The position numbers and the translations under genes are program-made. Below are positions 35,774 through 47,639 of a DNA stretch of 64,000 nucleotides, piece after piece (the first letter of the stretch is position 1; each line of letters starts with the position of its first letter). The notes below the pieces were generated by a model, which was given only the letters and a program-made list of their open reading frames with translations, did no database searches and was not told the origin of the DNA. The DNA is from Megascapheus bottae (lineage: Eukaryota; Chordata; Mammalia; Rodentia; Geomyidae): contig JANJXV010000188.1 in assembly GCA_024803745.1 (NCBI GenBank), forward strand, positions 1,326,001 to 1,390,000, given 5' to 3'.

Positions 35774-36289
35774 CTGTGAAGAAATTAAACACATACGCAA
35801 AAATTGAGTCTAAAAAGTAAAGAAAACTATCATTTTCTATCTACAATGCTGGGTATTGAAACCATGGACTTCTCCATGCCAAGCATGGGATCTGCTACAG
35901 GAGCTACCCCTCCACCTCTGCTATCCCTACCAGGCCTCTTTGCAGTACTGAGATTTGACTTCAGAAGCCTGCACTAGATGAAGCTGCATGGGATGAGACT
36001 AGCATTTGGCAATGCAGTCTCATCACATGAACCCCTGTTGTGCCCTCAGCATGGCCAGGAATGGATTGGTGAACCACTGCTCAACTCAATAATGACATTT
36101 ACTGAGAGGACTGATGATAATAAATGGAAGGAAATCAGATAGAAATGGCTTTGAAAGGACATTTCCAATTCAAAATATTGGCAACAAAATATTGGACTGG
36201 AAAGGAGAGTTGAAAAGAAAATATCAGACTTAAGCACAAGAGCAGAGGGGCAGATGTCATAATACCAGAGTACCAGCACACAAACACAC

Positions 36290-36293
36290 ATAT

Positions 36294-36349
<56 letters not shown>

Positions 36350-36353
36350 ACAC
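36290..36353. repeat. CA microsatellite
   Basis: About 30 CA units with interruptions, eighth module. Confidence 0.95.
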
Positions 36354-36548
36354 ATACTCTCTCCCTAATTTCTTTGAGAATATGATTTCTTTGGAACACC
36401 CAGTCACTGTTCATTTTCACAATTAAAATCATTCTTGATGCCTAGACTTCAATGCTTTACCCAAGGTTATTGATATCTACACACTATTCATTGAGTCATA
36501 AATCTTGGATTTAGATTTTGAAAAAGTATTCACTGTACCAAAAGAATG

Positions 36549-37125
36549 TGTTATTTGTACACACTGGAATTCTATGCTGCTGTCAGAAAGAATGACATTG
36601 CCCATTTGTTCGGAAATGGGAAGACTTAGAAAAAAATCATATCAACTAAAGTAAGCCAGACTCAAAGGAACTTAGGCTCAGTGGTTTCCCTCATTTGTCA
36701 TAATCAGTGGAAACCTTGGGCTGTCCTAGCAGAGATTTGCAATAGGGCAAAAACCTTGATAAAAAAGGCCATAGAGTAGGACGCTAAATCAAAGGATTTC
36801 TAGGATGTAGAAACATAAGCCATATAATGAATGATTGTTGTTCTTAAGGTACTATGTTATCTCTCATCTCTTTTGCTGTCCCTTGGTTATCTCATATTGT
36901 TACAGTATCTCACTTTGTTACCTGATATATCGGATATATTTCTTTTTGGTTATTTGAAATTGGATAGGGAAAGGGGGGGAAACTAGATGAGGGGTGGGGG
37001 TAGGGGGAGGGAAATGGGGACCAAGACATGTGAAAGGTTATCAATGTATGTGAAGTGATGCACCATCTATCTGGCAAATATCATATAACCCTTCTATTAA
37101 GTACAATAAAAATATATGAAAAAAT
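36549..37125 (+). mobile_element. L1 3' fragment, eighth module only
   Basis: Starts in the very end of ORF2 (encodes T-L-E-F-Y-A-A-V-R-K-N-D), continues through the 3' UTR with its GGGGTGGGGGTAGGGGGAGG tract, ends AATAAAAATATATG. Target duplication AAGAATG at 36542-36548 and 37126-37132. The seventh module is uninterrupted here (AAAGAATGGCATGTGCC near 34433). Confidence 0.9.
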
Positions 37126-37566
37126 AAGAATGGCATGTGCCAAGCAGGGCAGCAAACTAGAGGAGGAATCATGGGCCTGACAATTGTCCACAACCAGGAA
37201 AACAGGGAAAAGGGATCTACAAGGAACTTCCTTTTCCTCAGCCCTGTGTAGGTGCCAAGTAGCTGTGGGCCCTTTGATTTGAGCCCTATATCCCCCAGTG
37301 TTGTGATGTAAATTGTTACTGCGGAAGCTACTTTTTCTGTGATCATTTGTCATTGCAGTCTACAAAATGTGTACAGTCTCTCAGAATAGGGTCTTATAAA
37401 CAAGCTATCCTATCAGAGTTTTCTAAGATTTCTCTTTACTGTTCACTGAAACATCAAAAACCCCATCTCCTCACTGGTGTCTCAATCATTCACCCAACTT
37501 TAAAAGGACAGTATGGCATAGATAGAGCTGCACAGCTGTGACATTCAAAATAGTTTCCATAATGCA

Positions 37567-37800
37567 GGGATCAAGTGACTAAAATCCTAGCTACTCAGGA
37601 GGTTGAAATCTGAGGATCATATTTCAAAGCCAGCCTTGCCACTGTAATTTCCAATGAGACTGGAATCTCCAGTTAGCCACCAGAAACCCAGAAGTAGTGC
37701 TATGGCTCAAGTGGTATAGCCCCTGCCTTGTGCTGAAGAGCTCAGGGACAATAGCACACAGGCCCAGAGTTCAAGTCCCCATCCTACAAAATAAAATCAA
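37567..37800 (+). mobile_element. SINE, second type
   Basis: AATCCTAGCTACTCAGGAGG, then TCAAGTGGTATAGCCCCTGC and CTGAAGAGCTCAGGGACAAT, ends in an A-rich tail. Absent from the matching place of the seventh and eighth modules. Confidence 0.85.
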
Positions 37801-37974
37801 AGAAAATAATCGGTCCTACATACTTATTTACTCTCTGTATATCTTCATACATATGCCTATCTATGTTCATTATTTGACCTATCATAGCTGACCTCTCTAT
37901 ATAGAGATGGGATCTGCTTTGAATCATTAAATTAAGCACAGTCAAATACTATGTACAATCCTATATATACTTTT

Positions 37975-38168
37975 TTAATTTTTGCTAATTCTGGAGCCTG
38001 AACTCAGGGCCTGGGCACTGACCTTGAGCTTTCTCAAGACTAGCGCTATATCACTTGAAACACAGCACCATTTCCAACTTTTCCTGTGTATGTGTTACCA
38101 AGAAATAGAACCGAGGGCTTCCTGCATGCTAAGCAAGCACTCTACCACTAGGCCATACACCTGGCCCT
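37975..38168 (-). mobile_element. ID-headed SINE (minus)
   Basis: Reverse copy, diverged. TTTTTGCTAATTCTGGAGCC at the tail end and CACTAGGCCATACACCTGGC at the head. Confidence 0.85.
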
Positions 38169-38227
38169 TCCTATATGTACTTTTTCACACAAATTAGCTG
38201 CAATTCACTGAAGACTAACTATAATTA

Positions 38228-38253
38228 TGATATATATATATATATATATATAT
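38228..38253. repeat. TA microsatellite
   Basis: About 13 TA units. Confidence 0.9.
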
Positions 38254-39127
38254 TCAAGAGGGTATTTCTTGTGTTTTCCTAAAAAAGAGACTTTGGGATC
38301 TAACTAAATGTTCATCTCTAAAAAACAAAGCTTTTAGACAAGACTGATGAAGAATTCTTTCCTTGTGAACCTACACCAATGTTTTCTGTGGTTTTGTTGT
38401 TTCCTAGATTTTCTTTCCCTTGCTATGTAGAAGCTGAATCTGATATATCACCCAAATTCTGCTTCCAGGTCTCCTTTTATCCCTTTTGCTCGTTATGTAG
38501 AAACTCCAGCTGATATGGCTTTTAAATTTTGTATCCTTGTTCACTGTTTTCCACTTCATGCATTATAATAAAAATTCCAGCTGATATATCATCAAAATAT
38601 TTGATTCTGTTTCCCCTTTACTCCTTGCTTTCACCAATACTAGCTTTCTTTCCTGCCTGTCTTATGGAGAAAAAGATCTGCACAGCGGAAGCAAGATTCC
38701 TATCCATCATGATGGTGGTATTTCAGGTGAAATAGTCCTGGCTTTTGACACATTTATCCTGATTCCTTTAGCTACTTCATATCTGAATTCCTCCTCACTT
38801 CAAACTAGTCATTGTGACTTGAGTGCCTGACCTGTGATACTCTTTTAGCTCCTCATAGTTAACTTTAGAACAGCCTATGAGAAAGTTTCTTTTGACCTCT
38901 TTCCTTTGGTATTTATTTTCAAAACAGATAATAGTTACATGATATGGTTGGGCAGTAATATCAACTTTGTCTTGGTACCATATTTCAAAATGATTTTACT
39001 TTCAGATGACAGGTAAATCCACTCACCAATTGCTCATACTGGATCAACAGCTTCTGCCAGAGCCCAGTTTACATGGACTCAGGCATGCCTATCACAGCAT
39101 CTCAACTGCAGTATTTTAAACAGAAGG

Positions 39128-39360
39128 AAGCCTGGTGGTGCTGGCATACGCTGGTAGTTCTCCTCTGTAGGAGATAGAGCTGAGGCTCAGGGTTGAAGCC
39201 AGCCGCAGCCAACAGTCCCTGAGACTCTCATCTGCAATTCACAAACAGAAATGGAGATGTGGCACAAAGTATCTGAAAACTAGCTCCAAGCACAAGAGCT
39301 CAGGGACAGTGCTAATGTCCTGAATTTTAAGTACCAAGACCACAAAAAGAAAAAGAGAAA
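39128..39360 (+). mobile_element. SINE, second type, degraded
   Basis: GCCTGGTGGTGCTGGCATAC..GAGACTCTCATCTGCAATTC..AGAGCTCAGGGACAGTGC, followed by an AAAGAAAG tail. Confidence 0.7.
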
Positions 39361-40080
39361 GAAAGAAAGAAAAAGAAATGTTTAATTTGTGAATGTGTGA
39401 CATATCATTTCCATAGAGTTGACATTTATTAACAAAGAAAGTATAGGTATATTCTCAATCTCATCAGCCCAGCTTGGGACTTTTACTCATGGTTTAAAGC
39501 ATCTTTGAATCCCATGACTTACATATTATATTTGTTGAGGGTCAACACTGCTACAGTGTAATCCGGATATATCTCAGTATAGTATCACTAGGTAACAAAC
39601 CATTCACCTAAGAGAAGGAAAACACAGAAGAATTTCACACTGATTGTGTTGAAAATATACTTAATATACCAAACATTATGGAAAGTCATGCACACAGAAC
39701 TGTTTTAGGTGGTGGTGAGCCTTTTAAAATCTATAGCCTATGAAACCTTGAAAGCCATAATTCTTCAGAGTTGACCAATCCTGGGAAAAGTACATTCTGC
39801 AATTACTTTTCAAAGTTCTGTTACAGAACAAGAGAAGAAAAATTTTTGAATCAACAAACTTTCACTGATATACAAGGTACCTTTACAGATAATGCATTGC
39901 TTCACAGGACATAGAGATGTAAATAAATCCATTATTAAGAGAGTTTATATCACAGTTATTATGGATTTTCTACTTGGAAACATTTTATAATAGAAATAAA
40001 AAGGATGAGAAATATTGTACATTCTATAATATTTCACAGAGTGGGTACATGTTAAGATAATACAATGTCAATGGGAAATA
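39361..40080. other. No gene seen
   Basis: AT-rich, single-copy-looking DNA. Short open frames only. No repeat family recognised. Confidence 0.5.
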
Positions 40081-40290
40081 AAAAGATATTATAACCCTAG
40101 CTACTAAGGTGTTCTGAGGATCTCAATTCAAAGAAACCTAAAAAAACAGCCAGGAGACTCCACTTATCTAAAAGGAAAAAAAGCTGCACTTGAGAAAGGG
40201 TATCAATGTATGTGAAGTAATGCACCTTCCATCTGGCGAATGTAATGTAACCCTTCTATTAATTACAATATAAAATATATGAAAAAATAT
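40081..40290 (+). mobile_element. Partial SINE followed by short L1 3' end
   Basis: About 40081-40185 is a truncated second-type SINE (CCTAGCTACTAAGG..GAGGATCTCAATTC). About 40190-40290 is an L1 3' tail (GAGAAAGGGTATCAATGTAT..AATTACAATATAAAATATATG). AAAAAAAGCTG occurs on both sides of the L1 piece (near 40172 and 40300), consistent with its target duplication. Confidence 0.75.
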
Positions 40291-41050
40291 ATATCTGAAA
40301 AAAAAGCTGAAATTGGACCTGTAGCAGATGTCATAATTCACTAATCCTGGGTGCAAAAAAAGTTGTGAAAGCATTTAAGACCCTTAATTAAAACCCCAGT
40401 GTTACCACACATTCACAACATCTGTACACACACACAAACACACCCACATACTCAAAATTGTCCAATAATAATAATAATAATACGATATTTACACTAAGGC
40501 ATCCAGATACATGTAATACATTCCTACACTCTTCAAAAGAAAAAGTAACATGAAAATAAAATTCTTCTTGTAAAAATATATAAATAAATACATTTAGGTA
40601 AAATACTGGTTCTGACTTTTAGATGTGGAGCAGACACTTGTAAAGCACATTGTATCCAGCCATACCATTTCATACAGAAAGGAAACAGAACTCCCAATGC
40701 TTGCAGTCCCTAGTCCTTAGTCCCTAGCCATGGGAGCCAGAAGAGGTTAAGGCAGAGAAAAAAGACTTGTAGCCAGCCCTGCTTCTGCTGTGGAGCTGTG
40801 ACAGAACTGTGAAGAGCTTCAGATACCCTAAAATAATTAGGCAAAAGGACTCAAACTGTCTCCAGCCTTTCAGTTTGTAAACAGCTAGACACAGAGGAGG
40901 ATCAAACTCTGTCACAAATTTAAATCATAGCTGATTTTCCTGCTACCTTTCAGGCTAAGAACTTTCTTTTCTTTTTCTTTTCATTCCTTTTGGTTCATCA
41001 CTTCCCCTAAACCCAGTTTGTTAAGATAAATCTTTAGAGGAAATGAGCTT
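40291..41050. other. No gene seen
   Basis: Contains a short TAA/ATA tract near 40465 and otherwise unassigned AT-rich sequence. Confidence 0.5.
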
Positions 41051-41057
41051 TAGGTGA

Positions 41058-41262
41058 TTGACTAATCAGAAATCCCAGCTATTCAGGAGCTGAGATCTGA
41101 AGACAAGAAGTTCAAAGCGTCAAAAAGCTTCGTGGAACTCTAATCTCCACTAACCAGCAAAACTTGTACATGGAGTTGTAGCTCAAGTGGCAGAGTGGTA
41201 GGAGTTGGAGAAAAAAAAAGCTAAGGAACAGTGTCCAGGCCCCAGTTTCAAGTCCCCATACA
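41058..41262 (+). mobile_element. SINE, second type, degraded
   Basis: AAATCCCAGCTATTCAGGAG..GCTCAAGTGGCAGAG..AAGGAACAGTGTCCAGGCCC, running into a CA microsatellite tail. Confidence 0.75.

Positions 41263-41263
<1 letters not shown>

Positions 41264-41325
<62 letters not shown>
41264..41325. repeat. CA microsatellite
   Basis: About 31 perfect CA units in the SINE tail. Confidence 0.97.
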
Positions 41326-41327
<2 letters not shown>

Positions 41328-41857
41328 TATTCAGGTAGCTACAAGTCAAAGCCTTCATATGTAAGAACCAGAGAGATCCCCAGTCAGCTCTCACTCCTCC
41401 AAGTCCCCTCCAATCAGCCCCTTCTCCTCCTCACATTATCCAACAAGCCCTCCCTCAAAAAACTCATTCTTTTTACTTTAATCCCTATGGAAAGGATGGG
41501 AAGAAAGTCCAATGTCATAGAGAGCAAACCCTATGATAGACAGACTGCCCTTGCTCAGACCCTTACCTTGTAGAGCAAACTCTACTCATATAGTTGCTCC
41601 TATGGCAACCCCAAACAGAATGTACTGGTCATCTTTACATCACTGCAGAATGAGGAATGGAATGTTTGAGAATTAAAGGCATACCAGTTCTCCTTAAAGA
41701 CAGTGGACTGAAATTGGAAAGGACATAAGACCAAAGTCGAACACTACAGTAAAATAGTTTCAACACATAGAATACCTCACCTTTTCTTTTGCCTCTATAT
41801 TTAATGTGGAGAATTTTTCCGTTAACCCAAACTTGAAAAATGATTTCTGAAATAAAA

Positions 41858-43267
41858 GTCTGGGAGATTGGCCTAGTGGTAGAGCATTTGCCTAGCATGC
41901 ATGAAGACTTGGATTTGATTATTTGGTTCATACCTAGAAAAAATCCAGAATTGGGGTGTTACAAAACCATTTATTAGCTCAAAATTCAGCCAAAAATTAG
42001 ATATGTTTTTAATTTGGCAAAACTAGTGGAGCTTGTTCCCATGGAATACTCTGGCATACCAGAATGCATAAAACAAGTTGATCAAGAACTAAATGGAAAA
42101 CAAGATGACCTGAAGTGTGAACAGTAAGTTTGGCCTCTCGTCCAGACAGAAGTGAAGAATGTGCTGATGAAGCAGTGCCCTTTTTACTTTTATTTTTATG
42201 TAAAATGTTACAAAATTGACTTTTCTTAATGGACTTCTGTATTAGGAACTGTTCACTGCTGTATTGGTTTGCAGATATTTACCAAAATGCTTCCATATCA
42301 CTTAGTTGAACTAAGTACTTTGAGCTAGTCACATAAGGTGTGCTATAAAATTTTTGTGGAATTCTGTTTGGCAATCCTGTAAATTACATTATGTTTCCAA
42401 GTCATAGAACACCATTACATTGTTGTTTGGGATGACACATTTAATAGAAACATGAAAAATTTGTTCTGCATTGAAATAAATTTTATTTTTGCCTCCAAAC
42501 CCAGATTAATTACATAGAATAATCCTATTACAAGTAGCATACTATATGTCATATACTAGACATAGATTTACTTAGTAAACTTAATATCCAATATATTTGA
42601 AGGCCATACTTCAGAGCTCTTCATATAAGCTCTTTTTTTCAAGAGTGGCCTAGATTAGTAAAATTAAACCAGAAGTGAGCTAAGCTTTTAAGATTCATTC
42701 TCTCTCCTGTACTGAACACATTATATCTATGGTTCTTTGTTTTTTAGAAATTTTTTGTATAAACTTCCTTTTACAAAGGAATTCTTTTTTAAAAAAATTT
42801 ATTCCTGCTAAGTCAAATCCAGTTATAAGAGATATTGAAGCATTCCAGGGGTTCCCCAGTAACCTCTTATCTTTGATCCAAGATGTCCATCCTGTATTAA
42901 TGTCACTACAGTGAGTTAAGCCAAAGACTTTTACTTAGGCATTCCTTCTGAGTTCAACACATCAGAATTATGAATAAAAATCATGTTGGGTTTCATTGTA
43001 ATTGTATACGGTATATGGAGGACATCTCAAACTGTCACTCATCTATATGTCTTCATCATCTTAAAATGGACTGAACTTTTGGGAGGTGGTTTTCTACTAC
43101 ATTTAGGTCTTGGCTCTTCAAAGAGTTTCAAAAATACAAAAATTAATTTCAAAAAAAAAGAAAAAGCCAGGAGTGGTACTGTGGTTTAAGTGGTAGAGCT
43201 CTAGCCTTTAGAAAGTCCAAAGACAGTGCTCAAGCCCTGAGGTCAATCCCAGGACTGGCAAAAAAGA
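41858..43267 (+). mobile_element. SINE split by a retrocopy insertion
   Basis: ID-headed SINE whose head (41858-41956) and second half (about 43159-43267) are separated by about 1.2 kb. The SINE's own target duplication GATTTCTGAAATAAAA sits outside both halves (41842-41857 and 43268-43283), which shows they were once one element. Confidence 0.9.
41957..43158 (+). pseudogene. Processed retrocopy nested in a SINE, parent unknown
   Basis: A 1.2 kb insert ending in a poly-A run (43151-43159), flanked by duplicated SINE sequence: AGAAAAAATCCAGAATTGG near 41936 and AGAAAAAGCCAGGAGTGG near 43159. Near its 5' end one frame reads about 50 codons to a TAA at 42124-42126, including LVPMEYSGIPECIKQVDQEL, and has an upstream in-frame stop. 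The remainder looks like a long AT-rich 3' UTR with AATAAA-like signals. This fits a 5'-truncated processed pseudogene carrying the last coding codons and 3' UTR. I cannot name the parent gene. Confidence 0.6.
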
Positions 43268-43891
43268 GATTTCTGAAATAAAAAGCTTTACTAAACTCTT
43301 ACAAACTCTAATTAAAAATAAGTGTTAATACTAGTTCCAATTCCCTACTGAGAATAGGTAAAAGGAAAATTGCCCACCTAGTGAAGAGAACCAGGGTATT
43401 TCATTAATACAAAGAATATCTTGAAAGAATACTAAAATATTATACTGCATCACATGAAAAGGAAAGCACAGCACAAAGGGAGGAAAGTCTTGAACTGATA
43501 GAAATTTGCTCTTCCTTGATTGGTTCTTAAGGAGAAGTACAAAGTTCTTGGTGACTAACCTTAAGAATACAGGGACTCAGTTGAAGCATTGTCCCCTTTT
43601 CTCTAGTTTAATGTTGTTGATGTACTCTGTTTTTCTCTTTCCTCCTCCATCCTACAGTCAGTAACAAGTTGAGAAGTCTCAGAATCCTCTTATCACCTAT
43701 TATGTATTCTGATAAATATATTACATTGATCTGTGTCTTCCACTGTTGGTTGGATAGAATGACTAGAAGGCTGGATATTTTCTGACCCATATTCAATTGG
43801 GGTCCACTAGGCAAGAGCGATAGTGAGGACTTGGGGAGGAATAGTTGAATCGCTCACGCTCTCATTTCAGAGAATTGAGAATTTATATGGC

Positions 43892-44145
43892 TGGGTATGG
43901 TGGCTGTAGCTTGCCATCTTATCTATTGAGAAGCAGAGACTGGAGACTGTGGTTCAAGGTCAGCCAAGGAATACTAGTTCTTGAAAGCACATCTGAACTA
44001 ACTGTTATTATCCTAGCTCCAAGGGAGACACAATGGCTGGGATCCGTGTTGCACGCCTATCCTACCCAGCAAGGTGACTGCAAAAAGCTCATCTGGACCA
44101 GACACAAAGCAAGAGCTGCCTCCCTCAAAAAGAAATGAAAAGAAA
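43892..44145 (+). mobile_element. SINE-like element
   Basis: GGCTGGGTATGGTGGCTGTAG, TGTGGTTCAAGGTCAGCC and an A-rich end. Diverged composite SINE. The second half repeats a GGCTGGGATCCGTGTTGCAC head. Confidence 0.5.
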
Positions 44146-44299
44146 TAAATCACTGCAAATTAACATTTTTAACACTATACATCATAGTTATGGTTGAATA
44201 CAGTAACAGAGGAAAATTAAATGAAATAAAGCTAAAATGCCCTGGATATGACTCCTTGGAGATTTCTATGAAAAAAAATTACCACAAAGGGGGACTCAG

Positions 44300-45260
44300 T
44301 AACCCAACAAATGGGCAAACACACGGAAGAGACATATCTTGAAAGAATACAATCAGGAAGAAGTCTTCAAAAATTCCTTGCCCTTAGAGAAATACAAACC
44401 AAACGTGAGAACTTCTTCAACATCAGTCAGAATTGGCAATCACTCACAACACAAACAACAACAAATGGTAAGGAAATAGAAATCAGTACAAGCACTATGG
44501 AAACTGATACGAAGGTTCCTCAAAAACCTAAAAATACATTTACCAACCAATACAGTGATAACATTTTGGGTCATGTATCTGAAAGAATGTAAATCAGGAT
44601 ATGATAGAAGCACAAGCAAACACACAATCTTTGTAGCACTGTTTAAAATAGCCAACATATGGAAACAGTTGACCCAAAACTGTCAAATGAATTGATAAAT
44701 GGGGTATAGCTACATAATATGTATTATTCATCCATAAAGATGAAGTTATATTGTTTTCAGGCCAGGTTCACAAGGGAAAAATCACATGTTTCCTCTCATA
44801 TATGCAAAAACATATGTAAAAGGATACATGGGATCATACACAAAAATACAGGAGTATCTTCATTATTATGGGAATGTTTTATTAGATTAGAAGGAAATGA
44901 GGAAAAGATAATGATAGATGTTGAAAACTACTGCAATAGAATGTATCTGTGAATGGAGACAGTATTCAGACGCTGCTGAATAATACCAGATATAGGGAGA
45001 GTAAGAAAACGTGGGTCCATCTAATTCATGAATACTAGGTGTAGGTTTGAAACACCCTGGTGAAGGATGTAGGTTCTACAAATAGATTTAGCTTGGGACC
45101 CTGCCATAATGCTATTGGGGATATATCTCAAGGAATCTAATGAATATACAGGAAAACCCATGCATACCATGTTTATTTCAATTCGATTACCACAAGCATA
45201 CGATGGATTCAGCTAAAGTGCCTAGGAACTAAAGATTAAATAAAGAATTGTAGTACATAT
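44300..45260 (+). mobile_element. Old L1 ORF2/3' fragments (plus)
   Basis: AACAAATGGGCAAACACACG and CCTTAGAGAAATACAAACC match the end of mammalian L1 ORF2. Two overlapping pieces seem present: GTAGCACTGTTTAAAATAGCC near 44633, and again GGGGATATATCTCAAGGAAT..AATGGATT-type sequence near 45117. Reading frames are broken. Confidence 0.7.
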
Positions 45261-45269
45261 ATATGATGG

Positions 45270-46855
45270 AATATGACTCCGTTATTTTTTCTCTCATATA
45301 TTTTATTGTAATTAATATAAGAGTTACATTATATTCACCAGATAGAAGGTACATTACTTCATATATATTCATACACTTTTTCATGTCATGGTCCCCATTC
45401 CACTCCCCCTTCCCACCGCACAACTTGATTTCCCCTCTTCCCTCTCCTATTTCAAATAAGCAATGAAGCATATATAAAATATAACAGATAACAAGGTGAA
45501 ATATTGTAATAATATGAGATAACCAAGGGACAGTAAAAGAGATGAGAGATAACATGGTACGTTAAGGACAGCAATCACTCATTATATGGCTTTTGTTTCT
45601 TTATCCTGGACGTCCTTACATTTAGCGTCATACTATATGGCCTTATGAATCTAGATTTGGTTCTATTGTGAATCTCTGCTAGGAGAGCCCAAGGTTTCTA
45701 TTGATTATGACAAATGAGGGAAATCATTGAGCCTGTGTTCCTTTGAGTCTGGCTTACTTCACTTAATATGGTTTCTTCCAAAGTTTTCCATTTCCTTACA
45801 AATGGGCGGTGTCATTCTTTCTGACTGCAGCATAGAATTCCATTGTGTACAAATACCACATCTTGTTGATCCACTCATCAACTGAGGGACATCTGGATTG
45901 GTTCCATATCTTTGTTAGGGTAAATAGTGCTGCAATGAACATTGTTGTGCTGGTGGATTTAGTATGTCCTTGTTTCTGCATGATTGGGTAAATGGCAAGT
46001 AGTGGAATTGCTGGGTCATAGGGGAGTTCTATATTTAGTCTTTTGAGGGACTGCCTTGCTTTCCATAGTGGTTGAACGAGTTTGTACTCCACCAATAGTG
46101 TAGTAATGATCCCTCCTTGTCCATATCCACTCCAGCACCTGCTGGTAATAGATTTTTTGATCCTGGCCATTTTAACTGGAGTGAGGTGGAATCTTAGAAT
46201 TGTTTTGATCTGCATTTCTTTTATGACTAGAGATGTCGAGCATTTCTTCATGTGTCTATAGGCCATTCTTATTTCTTCTTCAGAGAAGTCTCTCTTTAAG
46301 TCTTTGGCCCATCTTTTAATGGGATGGTTTTTTCTTTGGAGATTACTTTTGGAGTGATTCAATTTTTTGAGCTGTTCATATATTTTAGATATGAGGCCTT
46401 TGTCTATTCTATGGTTAGTGAAGATCTTCTCCCACTCTGTAGGCTTTCTAGTTAATTTGCTAGCTATGTCCTTTGCCATACAGAAGTTCTGCAGTTTAAT
46501 GCAGTCCCAATTATCCAGTGTTTCTTGGTCCTTATTAAGAAAGTTTCAACCTGTGCCAAGGAGACCTAGAGTATCTCCAATTCCTTCTTATAAAGTTTTC
46601 AGTGTATCAGCTTTTACTTCGAGGTCTTTGGTCCATTTGGAATTAATCCTAGTGCAAGGTGAAAAAGAAGGATCCAACTTTAGTTTTCTGCAGGTGCTGA
46701 ACGAGTTCTGTCAGCAACATTTGTTGAAGAGGCTTTCTTTCTTCCATTTTATTTTTTTGGCTCCCTTATCAAAGATTAGGTGACCATAGGTCTGTGGGTT
46801 AATGTCTGGGTCCTCAGTTCCATGCCGTCTTCCGTAAATCCTCAGTTATTTTTTT
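45270..46855 (-). mobile_element. 5'-truncated L1 with ORF2 C-terminus (minus)
   Basis: Minus-strand copy of the L1 family whose 3' UTR recurs across the window. The 227-codon open stretch 45796-46479 covers the ORF2 C-terminal region: EKIFTNHRIDKGLISKIY, WAKDLKRDFSEEEIRMAYRH, LNIELPYDPAIPLLAIYP, CPSVDEWINKMWYLYTMEF. The cysteine-rich motif is damaged (the expected His-Cys-Trp-Trp region reads TLLVEYKLVQPLW). Upstream to about 46855 homology continues ([20 protein letters not shown]) with stops and frameshifts. The reverse transcriptase and endonuclease domains are absent, so it is not active. Confidence 0.9.
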
Positions 46856-46869
46856 TAAAAAAAATCCTA

Positions 46870-47000
46870 ACATCCTGTGATTTACAGTAAAATGGACAGT
46901 CCTGGAGATGATCATGTGATTGAGATGAACCAAGCTCAAAAAGAAAATATCACATTTTCAATTATTGCTGGAATCCAAACTTTAAAGGCATACCAGTACA
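46870..47000 (+). mobile_element. L1-like tail scrap
   Basis: AAAATGGACAGTCCTGGAGA..TGAGATGAACCAAGCTCAAA resembles the L1 ORF2/3' UTR junction. Confidence 0.45.
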
Positions 47001-47639
47001 TGTATATTATATATATATATATATATGTCTGTACACACACATATACACAGAAAAACCAACATGGAGGCTAAATATAATCAAACTATAGTAAATAAAAAGG
47101 CTGTTAATGAACAGAGGAATGGGAGATGGAAAGAGAAATAGGATGAGATTCTTCCTATTAAAATGCAGTGTATACACATGGCAAATATTATGGATATACT
47201 GCTTTATGTAGTAAATATACACTAAAAATTAAGCTTTTCAATTAATACCAGCCTTTATTAAAACAATACCTAGCAGGAACCCTAAATAATAACTAGAGGG
47301 GCGTACTCTATCAATCCTTCAAAAAATGGATAAAGACATTAAAACATGGAAAACTGAATTGTCGGAATTTATATTAATAGTACTTCATCATTATAATTAA
47401 GGGATAGTTACAGTAAAGCCTTAACATGTATCATTATTTCATGTTAATTATTTACTAATATCAGTTTTAAACCTTTCTGAAAGTAATCTTCACATCTCTG
47501 CAAAATTTCACCCAAACTTCACAGTGATTTTTTTCCTGAAATCATCATAGCAATAAATCATTAAATTCATAGGGAAACATAAAATATCCCAGGTAGTAAA
47601 AATAATCCTGGGTAAAAAGATCAAAACACTAAAGGTTTT

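Larger units (their letters stand above)
34681..37390. repeat. Diverged tandem module, eighth
   Basis: Direct repeat of the previous module. The offset to the next TTTTCTAAG landmark (37419) is 2712 bp because an L1 fragment (36549-37125) lies in it. It carries the 60-nt A-like exon block 35714-35773 and a long CA microsatellite. Confidence 0.7.
37391..39060. repeat. Decayed tandem module remnant
   Basis: Starts like the preceding modules (TTTTCTAAG near 37419, tail of a D-like segment, ATTAAATTA..CACAGTCAAATACTATG near 37926) but is interrupted by two SINEs. It ends with a degenerate ACTCACCAATTG donor-like block at 39021-39030 whose upstream exon frame is stopped. The module series fades out here. 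Confidence 0.5.

Noticed and set aside
1..39060. CRISPR-like or bacterial repeat array
   Set aside because: The repeats are kilobase-scale, with SINE and L1 insertions and rodent composition. No short spaced repeats or cas genes are present.
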